Source of the DNA: Guillardia theta CCMP2712
Taxonomy: Eukaryota > Cryptophyceae > Pyrenomonadales > Geminigeraceae
Direction of reading: 5' to 3'
Assembly (NCBI RefSeq): GCF_000315625.1
Contig: NW_005434619.1
Coordinates: 413,394-459,029, forward strand
Length of the DNA: 45,636 bases
Below the pieces are notes generated by a model. It was not told the DNA's origin and did no database searches. It worked only from the letters and a program-made list of their open reading frames with translations. Below, in pieces: positions 11,252 to 22,016 of the stretch (the stretch's first letter is position 1; each line of letters opens with the position of its first letter). A program made the position numbers and the translations under genes.

Positions 11252-13337
11252 GCTTTAGCTGCCCTTTGGACACAATGCAGCAGCAATTGACTGCACGCCC
11301 TCCCTCCCTCCCTCTCCCCTCCTCCTTCTACTCTCCTCTTTCTCTCTTGGTTCTCTCTTCCTTCTCTTCCTCTTCCTCTTCCTCTTCCTCCTCCTCCCCT
11401 TTCTCCTTTCCCCTTCGCTGTGCTGCTCTTCGCTCGAGCACTTTCGTGACCCCTTGCAAAGGTCACGTTACCTGGCTGTGAAATCGAACTATTTCAAAAT
11501 ATCATATACACACAATACCTGCAAATAACCCCTACCTCCCTATTACACGTCAAGTACCCACCTTTTGATGAAAAATGTCTCCCCACAGTGGACTCAAGTA
11601 TAATATTTTTAGTTTGGCGCCGTGAGCGACTGTTGTACCACTACCCCCCTCTCACTAAAGATTTGCCCCTGACTATAACCCCTTCTTTCATCATGTTTCA
11701 GACCCCTTCGTGACATTACCCCTACCCCCTCAGATCCAGTTTGGTGCCTACAATGTCAGATGACTCGAAGGAGTAAAAAACTCTCGAGATTTTATATAGT
11801 TTTAATAAACAATAGTTTTAAAATTGTTAAAATTAGTAATAACTCCAAAGGTGGTTCATATCGGATTAGTCACGGTTCTGTAACCGCCCGATGCATTGCC
11901 CGGACCAGATCGGGCCCGTGACCCGAGAAGTGCCGGAGGCACTGACCGAATGCCTTTGAAAGGTCAGTGAGGGGACGAGGCCAAACTTGCCAGCAAAGTA
12001 AGCGGACGCCGAGGTGGGGGTAGTAAATGAAGGGGTGAGGGGTAGACAAGCCTTCAATTTTGAGGTAAATTAGGGGTAAGTTTTGTGTCCAATGGAGGGG
12101 TATGGAGAAACAAAATGGGGGTAGGGGTACAAATTTTCATTACATGAGTGTGAAGGTGCATACAGGTAGGTGAGGCCTGACTCATTGGGAGGGGGTGGTG
12201 TTGAATCGAGGAGTTTAATGACCCGGTGGGTGTATTTATTACCCGAGGGACATGGAATATTTGCATAAAATTATGGGAAATATAGGGGTAGGTAAAAAAT
12301 GAAAGGGGTCCTAATGATGCCCTTGTTATATATGGGGGTACTCTGGCAGCAAGGGTATCTAAGGAGGGGTAGGGGTGGCAGTAGCCATGGAGGGGGCTGA
12401 ACCCCCCCGATGCTCCTGCAGCTGAGCTTGCCTCCAACCCCTCCTCCTCGCCGCCGCCCTCCCTCTCTTCTCTCCCGATCTTCTCTCCCCTCTATCTCTT
12501 CTCTTCCTTTCCTTACCTCATTGTCCCGCCTCGCCCTTGCCACCGCTCTCTCCCTTTGCCCTCGTTTCTCGCTTACCTTGTCCCACGTTCTTATTGAGGC
12601 TTCACCTTTTCCCCTCTTGCTGTTCTTCCTTTCCTCAACTTATCTGCATTCCTGGACCCTGATCCTGACCTCCTGACCCCTTGCCCTGCTCCTCGTGTTC
12701 CTCATGCTCCTCCTGGCACTGTTATCCAAAGTTTCTTGATCTTTCACCCACCCTCTGTCGCACAGGTGGATCGTAACGTCCACTGGCCTTAGTACATACC
12801 TTCCTCAGGCTAGGAAAGCAAGGAGAGATGCAGAGGTCGAGGATAGAACTTGTTGGAGGCGATTCCTCAGTGTCCCTCCATAACAGGATATTTCTTCCTT
12901 TCCTTTTTCTGCTCTCTCATACTCCATGTCTTCTGGGTGGTGTCCAGAGCTTGTTTGGAAGCCAGCTAGTTTGGACTCGGTCGTGTTTGACTTAGCACTA
13001 TCTTCCTTGAGCCTCCTCAATGTCTACCCGCTGCTCTTCCTTCCCTCCTCCCCTCTCCTCTCTCCTCTCTCCTCTCCCTCTCCTCTCTCACTCCCCGTTG
13101 CCCTGTGGGGACTGCCTTACGACGCTCACTGTGTCTTGCATGCCTGTCATCTTCATGACACGTGAACGATCTCATCCCGTGCGAGTTCAGCTCGTTGTCT
13201 TGCGTGCCCTGCTGTTGATCACCTCACCTGAAGCATCTTATGTTCGTCGCAGATCGCAGAGGTCATGGAACTTGCCTGAGTTCGGTGCGATCAAGGCAGG
13301 AGAGAGTGGCATGTGACGGGAGTGCTGTGTTGGAGAC
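11252..13337. other. 2.1-kb intergenic region with repeat phrases and possible hairpins
   Basis: 11290-11420 is pyrimidine-rich. 11500-12370 is an island of short phrases with ACCCC/CCCCTA, switching to the complementary GGGGTAGGGG form after about 12010. Inside it lie an AT-rich core (11775-11850) and a GC-rich patch with two overlapping hairpins (11929-11969). 12400-12560 and 13030-13090 are CT-rich. A minus-strand open frame at 12805-13020 has unbiased composition but no ATG near its start and no recognisable domain, so it is only a candidate exon. 13250-13337 is probably the 5' untranslated region of the next gene, preceded by a TCGCAG acceptor. Confidence 0.5.
11929..11969. other. Two overlapping hairpins, possible structured RNA
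   Basis: AGTGCCGGAGGCACT (11929-11943) forms a 6-bp stem with a 3-nt loop. CACTGACC (11940-11947) pairs perfectly with GGTCAGTG (11962-11969). The two share four bases, so only one can form at a time. I find no match to tRNA, snRNA or other known RNAs, and transcription is unknown. Confidence 0.3.
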
Positions 13338-16300
13338 ATGGGAAGCGGTATGCTGAAGCATGCAGACAAAGTGAAATCGAAGAGAGGAGAGAAGGAGCCG
13401 GAGGATTCGACGCTGCACACGAGGAAGGTGAGGAAACTTCACCACGACGATCAGCCCAGTGGCCAGGAGGAGAGCATGGAGGAGGAGACCGACGAGCTCC
13501 TGAACAGAGACGGGATTGAGCAGGAGGAGCAGAAGGGAGACCAGGGCAAGGTGGAGCACAAGGAGCGAGAGTTCTGGATTGTTGGAGATCCCCAGTCTAG
13601 CGAATTCGGGAAGCCGTTCCTGGACGAGCGGCTGATCCGAGCAGGAGTCCGACGGGGCCCCTACTGCCTGGTGACTCGCGAGGATGAGACGACCCTCCTC
13701 CTCCACAGGGCCCCTTCGGTGGCAGACTTTCACTCCCACTACCTCGAGAAGGCGAAGCCGCAGATCGCGGCGATGGAGGCGGAGGCGAGGAAGAAGCTCG
13801 CTCTCCTGGGGGACTCCCGCACCTCAGAGAGGAGGGCGGAGCTCGGGCATTGGGACATCATCGCTATGCGCCCTGCCTTCGTTCCTCGTCGGGTGATCTA
13901 CGGATTTGTCATCTTCCTACTCATCATCGGGACGGGAATCATGCTGTACAGGGACGAGCCTCCCTCCCTCCTCCTCCCCGTCCTCGTCACCTGCCTCTAC
14001 CCGATCGCGATCATGGTCGCGTCTCGCATCATGATGGAGAGGATTCAGCCAGCGGAGAAGTACGTGTTCGAGTTTCTCCTGGTCTTCGACCTCTACCAGA
14101 CCATCTCCTCCTCCTTCATCTTCATCCTCGTCCTCCTCGAGTCCAACAGGCTGGGAATGCTGCGACATCCATGGGGCAACCGGGCGGAGGTTTCCTCCCC
14201 CACCTTGCGCTGTCTGATCCAGCTGCACTACTACAACCGTATCCTCGAGCTCCTCGACACGATCTTCCGCATCTCCCAGAAGAAGTTCCGCACCTACGGG
14301 GCCCTTCACTTCTACCTGCGCCTCGTCAACGTCTGGTCCTGGTTTGCTGCAGCTCGAGTGGGAGGAGGAGACGCGTTCTTCATCACCGCCCTGGACTCTG
14401 CTGTGGTCGCCATCAGATTCGTAGTCTTCACACTCTCCCTCCTCCGTCTCAACTGGAACATCCGCATCGACTTCGGCATGCATGCGCCGAAGTTACACTT
14501 GTTCAGGAAGGAGCATCTGTACCACCTGCAGGTTTACGAGTTCGCCGTCCTCCTCCTCCATGCCCTGCTGGCGCTATGGTGGAGGAGCATGCCGGCCGGC
14601 CTGATGGTGATGCAGATCTTTGTGATGCTGCAGGGGCTCTTCATCTTCACGGACTTCTACTTCTCACGCGACGCTGAGAAGAGGCTGTGGAAGAGGAGGT
14701 ACACCGAGTCTCGCCTCATGATCAGCTTCGACTCCTCGGCATGGCTCTTCCTCTACCACTTTGGAGTCGCCATGTGGTTCGAGGACAACATCGACAAGGA
14801 CCCGAAGCTCATCGGCTACAGCGGCAGCAGCGGAGGGTCGCTGGTTGCCGGCACACTCGCCTCAGGCATCGACGCCCGAGCCCTCTCAACCTGGGTCATC
14901 TCCAACTCGTTCCCGGTGGCTGGCAGGAACCCCTTCCGCCTCCTCTCCCAGTGCGAGCAGGCGCTGGACATCTTCCTGCCCAAGGACGCACACCTCAAGA
15001 GTACCGAGGTTCTCCGCGTCCTTCTCACCAAAGTCTCAAGCAAGCCTCCCTTCCTCATGGGAGAGGTAGTTAGCACCTTCCACACTTGGGGGGAGCTCTT
15101 TGCCAGCCTTCGTGCCTCCTGCCACATCCCCCTCGTCTGCCTCCTCCCGTATCCTGTCCCCGGGCACGGCTGGTACTACGACGGGCTCGTGTGGGCGTCG
15201 CTCTTCGTGCCGTGGAGGACGTTCAGTGAGTCGGACACGGTGATCAAAGTCAGGTAACACCTCCCACCATCTGCTCCTGCTCCTGCTCCTGCTCCATGCT
15301 TCTCCTTCTCCTTCTCCTTCTTGCTGGTTCCCCTCATCAACTTGCCGTTCTGCTCCTCCGCTTTGTTCCCTCCATAACTTCCTTTTGTCATCGTCAGCCT
15401 CCTTTCATCCTCCTACTCCTCATGTTCGTCTTCTTCGACTTCTCCCTCCTTGTTCGTTTTCTTGCTGTACTTGTTGTCTTCTCTTGTCTGTCGTTCTTGT
15501 CTTCTCCCTCCTCCGCTCTTGTCGCCTTGGCATTGAATGGATGAGGCAGCGCGTTTGGAGCTCCGGGAGCTGATCTGAAGCCCAGCGTTCGGATTCCGTT
15601 TTGGTGGTGAGAAGAGGGGAGGAGAGGAGGAGACGGAGGAGGAGGCAAACATGGAGGAAGCAAGAGTTTAGAGACCAGGACGAGGACGAGGACGAGGGGT
15701 ACACGAGGAAGAGGTCGGGCTTGAGAGAGAGACTCGAGAGGGAGGGAGGAGGATACGCAGGAAGAGACGCAAGGATCTTGTGCGCTGATGGGGGCGAGCA
15801 GGGCGATTTTCCCTCCCTCCATGGAGGCTCTACATGGCCTTGTCATGCTGGGATATCACGACACGCAAAGTGAGATGATAGCTTTGACAGGCTGCTTGTC
15901 GTGTTTGACAAGCTGACGAGTTTTTCTCAGACTACTTCAAGCAGCCCGGCTGCTCTTCGAAGAGCCTCCTTCTCCTCCGACAGCGTGCGAAGGAGAGGCC
16001 GCTAGAGTCCAGACTAGACAAGGTGAGGGGAGGAGGAAAACCAAGAAAGGAAGAGGCAGAGGGGGATCTGAACGAGTTGGCTGGGAAGTTTTGGCAAGGG
16101 AGGGAAGCAGGAAGGCAGGAGGCCTGAGCATGAGGGGGAAAGGTAGGAGAGGTAGTGTAGGCATGATGAGGATGGAGGAGAAGGGAGGGAGGAAGAAGCG
16201 TTGACGCTGGAAACAGGGAGCAAAGCAGAGCATTCGAAATCTAGAGGAGCTGGTGAGGCGAACATGGACGCGTGTTTTCTACTTCTCTGTCTTCCTCTTC

Positions 16301-16360
16301 GTCCTCCTCGTCTTTGTCTGCTTCTCTTTATTCATTGTCCCATACATGAACAGTCTATGA
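13338..16360 (+). CDS. Degenerate ELO-elongase domain fused to patatin-like lipase
   Basis: Exons are 13338-15253, 15550-15606, 15802-15869, 15931-16022 and 16217-16360, all in phase: 758 residues, start MGSGMLKHAD. Residues 1-175 are polar. Residues about 175-445 are multi-pass and look like an ELO (GNS1/SUR4) very-long-chain fatty-acid elongase: YYNRILELLDTIF matches the family K-x-x-E-x-x-D-T box, ALDSAVVAIRFVVF the third box, and HLQVYEF the T-x-x-Q-x-x-Q box. The catalytic H-x-x-H-H box is reduced to LHFYLRL, so condensing activity is doubtful. Residues about 455-700 are patatin-like: IGYSGSSGGSLVAG holds nucleophile Ser498, YYDGL gives the dyad Asp615, and ADLKPSVRIP then FWWAIFPPS follow. 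The usual glycine-rich oxyanion loop is replaced by FDSSAWLFLYHFG. A hydrophobic C-terminal helix (VFYFSVFLFVLLVFV) anchors the end. It probably acts on membrane or storage lipids. Confidence 0.85.
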
Positions 16361-16544
16361 TACACCACACGCTCCTCCTCTCTCTCTCTGCCCCCCCTCC
16401 TCCGCTGCTCCGCTTCCTCCGACGACGACCACCTGTCGTCCATATCCTCGTACTCGTCCTACTGCTCATGTCCTTGTCTCCGCCCCATCCTCCTCCTCAT
16501 CCGCCTCCTCTTCCTCACCCCCGTCCTCCTCCTCCATGTCGTCA

Positions 16545-19313
16545 CTACATCTCTGCCATGAGCTCGTGTACCCTTTGATTCATTGGCACGCGCTTCCTCT
16601 TCAGCTCCTCGTAGATGCTGCCGCTCTTCATCAGTGCACCTCCTCTGCCACTTCCCTCCTCCCCCTCCTCCCCAATCTGCTACTTCCTGCCCTAACCTCC
16701 CTCTTCACCCCAGGCTACTCCTCCTCCACTCCCTCTACCCCCTCCTCCCCTGCTCCTTTCCCGCATTTCCCCCTTTTGCTTTCTCTCATCTCCCTTTCCC
16801 CTGCCCCACCTCTACCACTGCCGTGTTGTCCTCTACCTCCGTACATACTTCTTTCTTCTTCCTCTCGTCTCCTTCCTCCATGGTCCCTCAAGACTCTCCC
16901 TCCCCTCCCTCCCCTACTCCCCTCCCTCCCTCCTTCACCGTCTCAAAGTCTCCTCGTCTTCCATCTCCTCCTCAATCAGCAGCTGGAGCAGCCTGCCGTC
17001 CACCAGCCCAGCCTGCCGTTCTCTCCTCATCTCGTGCGAGGAGGACGAAACTAAGTCTCACCTGCTCGGCCTCCTCCAGCAGTGCTCTGGCCCTCCCCAT
17101 CCCAGCATCCCCCCTCCTCCCGTGCAGCTGTAACATCCTCCCGTAGGTCTGCGAGCTCCGGCAGGCCGCAGGGATAGCGTCAAACATTTCCTCCGCTGAC
17201 TCGACTGCTTCCTCCGAGCCATCGGCACACGCGCACGCGAGGAAGGAGTTGCAGAGGCCTGAGGAATGTGAGATGAGAGGGGAGAGGGGAGAGGGGAGAG
17301 GGGAGAGGGGAGAGGGGAGAGGGGAGAGGGAGAGGGAGAGGGAGAGGGAGAGGGAGAGGGAGAGGGAGAGGGAGAGGAGAGGAGGAGGAGGAGGTAAGTA
17401 AACGAAGGGGAGGAAGGATGAAAGAGAGGGGAGGAGCGAGAAACAGGTAGGAAACGAGAGAAGAGGAGGGAAAGGAGAGAGAATGGTTGTCAAAGTGGAG
17501 GGAGGCGGTGGTGGATCAGAAGGAGGAGGAGGAGGAGGAGGAGGAGGAGGAGGGGACGGTGGCAGGAGCGGGGGTGGAAGGGGAGGGCGCGGGGAAGGAG
17601 CAGGAGCAGGACCTGTGTCGATCTGTAGAACAGCATCTCTCTTCATAGTCTTGATGATAAGATCTGCGCTCTTTATCGTTGCTCTTTTCTTCAGTATGCT
17701 CTGAAGAGGCGGCGAGACACAGCGAAAGGAGGAGGGGAGGAGGAGAGGAAGGGAGCAGGGAGGAAAGGAGGAGGGGAGCAGGGAGGAAAGGAGGACGGAA
17801 GAAGGGAGGAAAGGAGGACGGGAGGAGGGGAGGAGGAAGTTCAAACGAGTCAGCATGTAGGAGAAAGGGAGGAGATCGACCTGCTCGCAGATGCTCATCA
17901 GGATGGAGAAGGAGATCAAGTCGGGTTTCACGATATCGCACCCCGCCAGCTTCTCCCTCCTCCCCTTGTGCTCGCAAAGGTGGTGGAATATTTCCGTCCT
18001 GCGAACGGTTGTCACAGCAGGGAGCAGCTGTTCGTTCCTCACCCTTCATGGAGCGGGTCGAGGAGGGATCGGGAGCTGTGCAGACAAGTCTTGAGCAGCG
18101 CGTTCAGCGTGAACCTGTCGGGGGAGAGCTTGCTGTCGACCAGCAGCTCTACGATCCCCCAGGCCCTTGCCAGCCCTCCCTGGCTGTACCTCGCTGAGTT
18201 CGCGCAGCACTCGAGGAGGGTGTTGAACGTGACGAGGTTGGGGGCGATGCCGTCAGCCGCCATCCTCTCAAGCACTCGCTCCCCGTCCTCCAGCTCCGCC
18301 TTCTTGTGAGATGCGCACTTGGCGATCAGGTCCAGCAGCGTGTTGTACACATGGAGGGAGGGGGCTAGTCCCTGGCTCCTCATCATCTCTACGATGCGCT
18401 CGCCGTCTCTTGGGGATGCCAACGATCTCTCAGCGCACTTGACGCACAGCTGCATGTAGGAGGTGAACGTGTACTGGTCGGGAGAGACTCCGTTGGCAAG
18501 CATGAGCTGAACAACGCTGAACCCTGTCATGGGCGTCACCGGCGCTCCTGATCTTCTTCCCTGCTTCATCATCATCTTCGTGCAGACGTCGAGCAGCGTG
18601 TTGAACGTGTACGCGTCTGGCTGCACCCCGTCCTCCTTCATGCTGCTGATCACCTGGCTCCCGTGAGAGAGTATCGCTTCCCCCCTCCATGCCGCCTGCG
18701 CTACTGTGTTCATGAGCGCGTTGTAGAGGATGGCATCCGGCTGAAGCCCGCACTCCTTGCACTTGCTCAGCACCTCATACGCGTCATCTGCTGTCGCTCT
18801 CCCCCTCCTTATGTCTTGTCCGCACACGCTCATGAAGGTCGTGAAGAACTTGAGGGTGAAGTTGTAGTTCTCCGATCTCATTGTCTCAAACAACTGTTCA
18901 AACAAGAATAACTCTTCCACTCCGTCCTCCTCCTCCTCCTCCTCCTCCTCCTCCATCATCACCACCACCTCCTCCTCCGCCTCCTCCTCCGCCTCTTTCC
19001 ACCTCTAACCCCCCCCCCCCCCTCCCCTCCCTGCGTCTCCCCTCTTATCACTCCTGGCCTTCACCTGGTTGGCTTCAAGGAGGGAACCGCCTCTCCCCAA
19101 CAAATCCTTAATGGACAGCTCTTTCTCCGGAGGCATGGCAGCTTCCTTCTTGGCATGGAGGACGACAGGAAAGCAGCGGCAACAAGCCTTCCTTGGTTTC
19201 TGCGATAGAAACATGCCATGACGGGAGGATAGCGGTCTGTGTGCAACCCAGCAGGCATCAGGGAGGACGAGGGAGAGGAGCAGCAAGACTTTGAGGAAAG
19301 GGCTTCCTCTCAT
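16545..19313 (-). CDS. Pentatricopeptide-repeat (PPR) protein, probably plastid-targeted
   Basis: Seven exons on the minus strand: 19313-19065, 19004-18043, 17998-17881, 17700-17613, 17258-17062, 17012-16939 and 16644-16545. Every junction keeps phase, giving 595 residues. The start MRGSPFLKVLLLL opens a signal-peptide-like hydrophobic stretch, followed by a basic, Ser/Arg-rich segment (HRPLSSRHGMFLSQKPRK). That is the bipartite pattern of secondary-plastid import. An in-frame ATG at 19334 is the alternative start. PPR motifs are clear: GLQPDAILYNALMNTV, GVQPDAYTFNTLLDVC, GVSPDQYTFTSYMQLC, GLAPSLHVYNTLLDLI, GIAPNLVTFNTLLECC, KLSPDRFTLNALLKTC, KPDLISFSILMSIC. The protein should bind organelle RNA. 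Introns are 49 and 44 nt at the short end. The 17259-17612 and 17701-17880 introns are swollen by GA repeats. Confidence 0.88.
17275..17570. repeat. Purine microsatellites inside a PPR intron
   Basis: GAGAGGGGA and GAGAGG units occupy 17275-17400, and a GGA run about 17520-17552. They sit within the intron 17259-17612 of the PPR gene. A similar GGAGG-rich tract fills the next intron (17701-17840). Apparent poly-Gly, poly-Arg or poly-Ser frames here are artefacts. Confidence 0.85.
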
Positions 19314-19437
19314 GCTCAGACCGGAATCATCCATCCCTGCACCCGACTCACTCAAAGTCAGTACCTGAGAGTTTGAAATCTCACGTGCTCTCCTTCCTGC
19401 TTGCTCGCCTACCCTCCTATCAGAGGCCTTGCTGACA

Positions 19438-19572
19438 TTACTCCTGCTGCTGCTCCTGCTGCTGTGCTGCTGCTGCTGCTGCTGCTGTGCTGCTGCTGCT
19501 GCTGCTGCTGCTGCTGTGCTGCTGCTGCTGCTGTGCTGCTGCTGCTGTGCTGCTGCTGCTGCTGCTGCTCCC
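19438..19572. repeat. (CTG)n/(CTGCTGTG)n microsatellite upstream of the PPR gene
   Basis: An interrupted CTG run punctuated by TGTG begins about 125 bp before the PPR start codon. It is followed by a (CTC)n stretch to about 19635. It lies in the probable promoter or 5' untranslated region. Confidence 0.85.
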
Positions 19573-20135
19573 AATGTCCCAACCCTCCTCCTCCTCCCCC
19601 TCCTCCTCCTCCTGTCCCCGTCCTCCTCCTGCTCCTCTATGTACAGACGCATCACATGCGCAGAAATCTAGAGAACGGTAGGGTAGGTGGAGATATCACT
19701 GGGGTCACTACTACTATATCTTACACAATGAGGGGTACTTTGAACTATTAATTTGGGGGTTACCAACTTGTTATTCATGCACAGGGTGGGTACTTTAATT
19801 TTGTGAGTAGGTAGGGGTCCCTAAAGTCCGGTGAAAAAGGAATGAAAGTTTGCGGGCATGCTGCCGACGAAGTTCTGAGAAGGAAGCAGGTGAAGGGGAG
19901 GAGGAGGAGAGACGAGGGACGAAGGAGAGGATCATGGTAGGAGGGATGAAGAGGCAAGCTGGGAGAGATGAAGGAGGGGGAGTGAGCGAGGAGTAAGGGA
20001 TGAAGGAAACACGAAAAAGCAGAAAGGGAGGGACGCGCGGAGAAGGGAGCGAGCAGAAAACAGGAGTTGGGAGGGAGAGGATGAGAAAGATTCTTACGTG
20101 GGGTACGCCAACAACGGTGATCGGAAGTGCTGCAG
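19573..20135. other. Intergenic between PPR and deacylase genes
   Basis: 19665-19830 contains a short island of the GGGGTA / AGGTAGGGGT phrase type seen elsewhere in the window. 19860-20090 is purine-rich. The first exon of the deacylase gene must lie here or further upstream, but I cannot identify it. ATG at about 20081 opens a short frame that cannot be spliced in phase to 20136 with an intron of reasonable length. Confidence 0.45.
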
Positions 20136-20894
20136 GTGAAGTTTGAAGTGCGCGTGCAAGCTGAGGAATCTAGGAGGTGTGTAGACTCAGCTGCGGAGAG
20201 GGGAGTCCCCCTACATAAGATCATCAAGAGCATGGTGTTTGTCTGCCAGAGCCGAGGAGACGAGCAAGGTTCTCATAACTACCTGCATTGTATGGTTCCT
20301 GGACATTGCCAGGTGAGGGACCTTGGAAGAGGAGGGAGAGGAGGGAACGAGAGGGAAGGGGGGGTGCGGGGGGGAGAGGAGGAATCGAGAGAAGGGAGAA
20401 AAGCGGGAGGAGAGACGAGAGGAGGGAGGCAGGAGATGAAGAGGAGGTACGTAGGCGGAAGGGATATCGAGGGGAGGGAAGTGAGAGAGTGGAGGAGACG
20501 AGAGTAGGTGAGGGAATAGAGCGCTTGGCAGCATACTCAGTAGCAAGCAAGGTCTCCAGAAGCAAACTTGAGGCGCACGTGGGCTGCGAATGTTCCTTGC
20601 TAGACCCCGACAGGATGAGGTGACCAGCTGGGAAGGGAGGTGGGGGATGAGAAGAGGACCCGCAGGTCCATCACGGGAGCTGACATAGGAGCTGTGCATC
20701 CCTTCGTCCCCGGCGTATCGAGGAGGATCCTGGACCAGCGAGTGCTGGCGAACGAGGTAGGGAGGGGAGGAGGAACGATGTTGCGGCAGTTTCATGCTGT
20801 TTGCAAGACGATATCGTTCAACAGTGGGGATATGAAAGTCGGCCTGATTGTGAAAACAGAGGTGAAACCTGTCGCACCATTGTTTTGTTCGTAA
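20136..20894 (+). CDS. YbaK/ProX-type aminoacyl-tRNA deacylase, 5' end missing
   Basis: Exons are 20136-20312, 20552-20619 and 20666-20894 (stop TAA), all in phase, about 158 residues. Family features in order: ESRRCVDSAAERGVPLHKI then IKSMVFVC (YbaK helix and strand containing the substrate-binding Lys region), HCMVPGHCQVSRSKL (the V-P-G-x-x-x-V-x-x-x-K-L block), and SITGADIGAVHPFV (the T-G-x-x-x-G-x-x-x-P-F loop). Bacterial relatives hydrolyse mischarged Cys- or Ala-tRNA(Pro) in trans, and a similar editing role is inferred. A 33-nt stretch (20757-20789) in the last exon could be a tiny intron, but it is in frame without stops, so I leave it unspliced. The N-terminal beta-strand and initiator Met are upstream and unresolved. 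The 46-nt intron at 20620-20665 fits the short-intron class. Confidence 0.72.
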
Positions 20895-22016
20895 CGTTTC
20901 TCGTCAGGATTTTCTGGACGCGTTCGAAGGAGAAATTACGTGCGCTGATATTGCATGTAACAATTGATAGACTTCTCCAACTTCTTCACGCCATTTTGAT
21001 TCTATCTTAAGATTGTGAGGAAGACGACTACACACCAGTTGCTAAGGTGACGATTCCGTGTAACTGCTCTTGTATGTAGGGTTGTTACGAGAGCTCATTG
21101 TGTTCCAGACATTCGGAATAAGCCTGTCTGATGCTAAATATCTCGTCGACCGACCAAACGCGCTGGGTGAGGTTTGCTAGAGAAAAGATCTTGTGGAGGA
21201 CTGAAAGTCATCGAAGATTATTTCTCAAGATGTGTAAAAGAGATCGGAGACGAACGTACTAACTGCTCGGTTGATCTCTTTTGCCCTACCAGCTCATGTT
21301 ATTGATGCTGTCTTCTCCTGCACAGACTATTGCTAAAACTCTGGATTGGATTAGAACGCTTGTAAGGTTTGCGAGCCAGGTCAAGCTCGACAGAGGATTG
21401 CTATGACCTGAGGTGAAAATGTAACAGTTATAACAGAACAACTCAAGCATCGAAGTCGTTAGCACTTCATGGATGAAAGAGCTGATAATGAGGTGTAGTC
21501 TCGGGCCCTTGCCTTACAGTCTCTCAGTGGTTGACAGGGAGAATACAACGAAATATGCAAGAGAACAGGAAAGGTGTTGTTCACAACTTGTCCATATCGA
21601 ATGACAACTACCTTGTAGGCTCTGAAAGCATACGTCGTCAGCGGAACTCCACCGTCATTGCCACAAGAACAACAAGAAGATCAGGCTGTGATATCGCGAT
21701 TTGTGCAGCAGGTCACTGCGATCATCCTGTACCATCGTGATTGAGACTGTAGACTTTGGAAAAGCATGCGGATGTCGTAGCGAAAATGAGGTATCGATGA
21801 ATCGTAGTGCACCACTTCTCCTTTCTCACCGGGCGCTACAGGCAGTCCCGACCACCGGCATCGAGGGAGAAAGACAAGATGATAAACTTCCTGATGGTAA
21901 GGAAACAATGAGGTGGGGCAAGCCTCTGCTGAACAGATGTCCGTCCTAAGGGTGAGGTCATGAAAGAAACAGCGGGGAGGTTAGCTCCGAAAGAAGTCAG
22001 AAAGGTGATCATTGAA
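20895..22016. other. 1.1 kb without a recognised gene
   Basis: Composition is ordinary (no microsatellites, no C-rich phrases). Open frames at 21531-21740 (plus) and 21681-21908 (minus) overlap and match nothing I know. The first about 150 bp is probably the 3' untranslated region of the deacylase gene. No tRNA or rRNA signature was seen. Confidence 0.4.

Noticed and set aside
12805-13020. Small minus-strand gene
   Set aside because: Composition looks coding-like, but the first ATG is well inside, there is no domain and no splice partner. Kept only as a remark.
13850-14677. Overlapping open frames inside the ELO-patatin exon on both strands
   Set aside because: Shadow frames from high GC content. 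The main frame carries all recognisable motifs.
16354-16578. A further 3' exon of the ELO-patatin gene after a CAG at 16351-16353
   Set aside because: Reading straight on from exon 5 gives a membrane helix and a stop at 16360, which is more natural than the Pro-rich frame beyond.
17277-17560. Extension of the PPR reading frame through 17259-17612 as a Ser/Pro/Leu-rich domain
   Set aside because: The stretch is a GA microsatellite with good splice sites at both ends. Splicing out 17259-17612 and 17701-17880 restores phase and PPR motif continuity.
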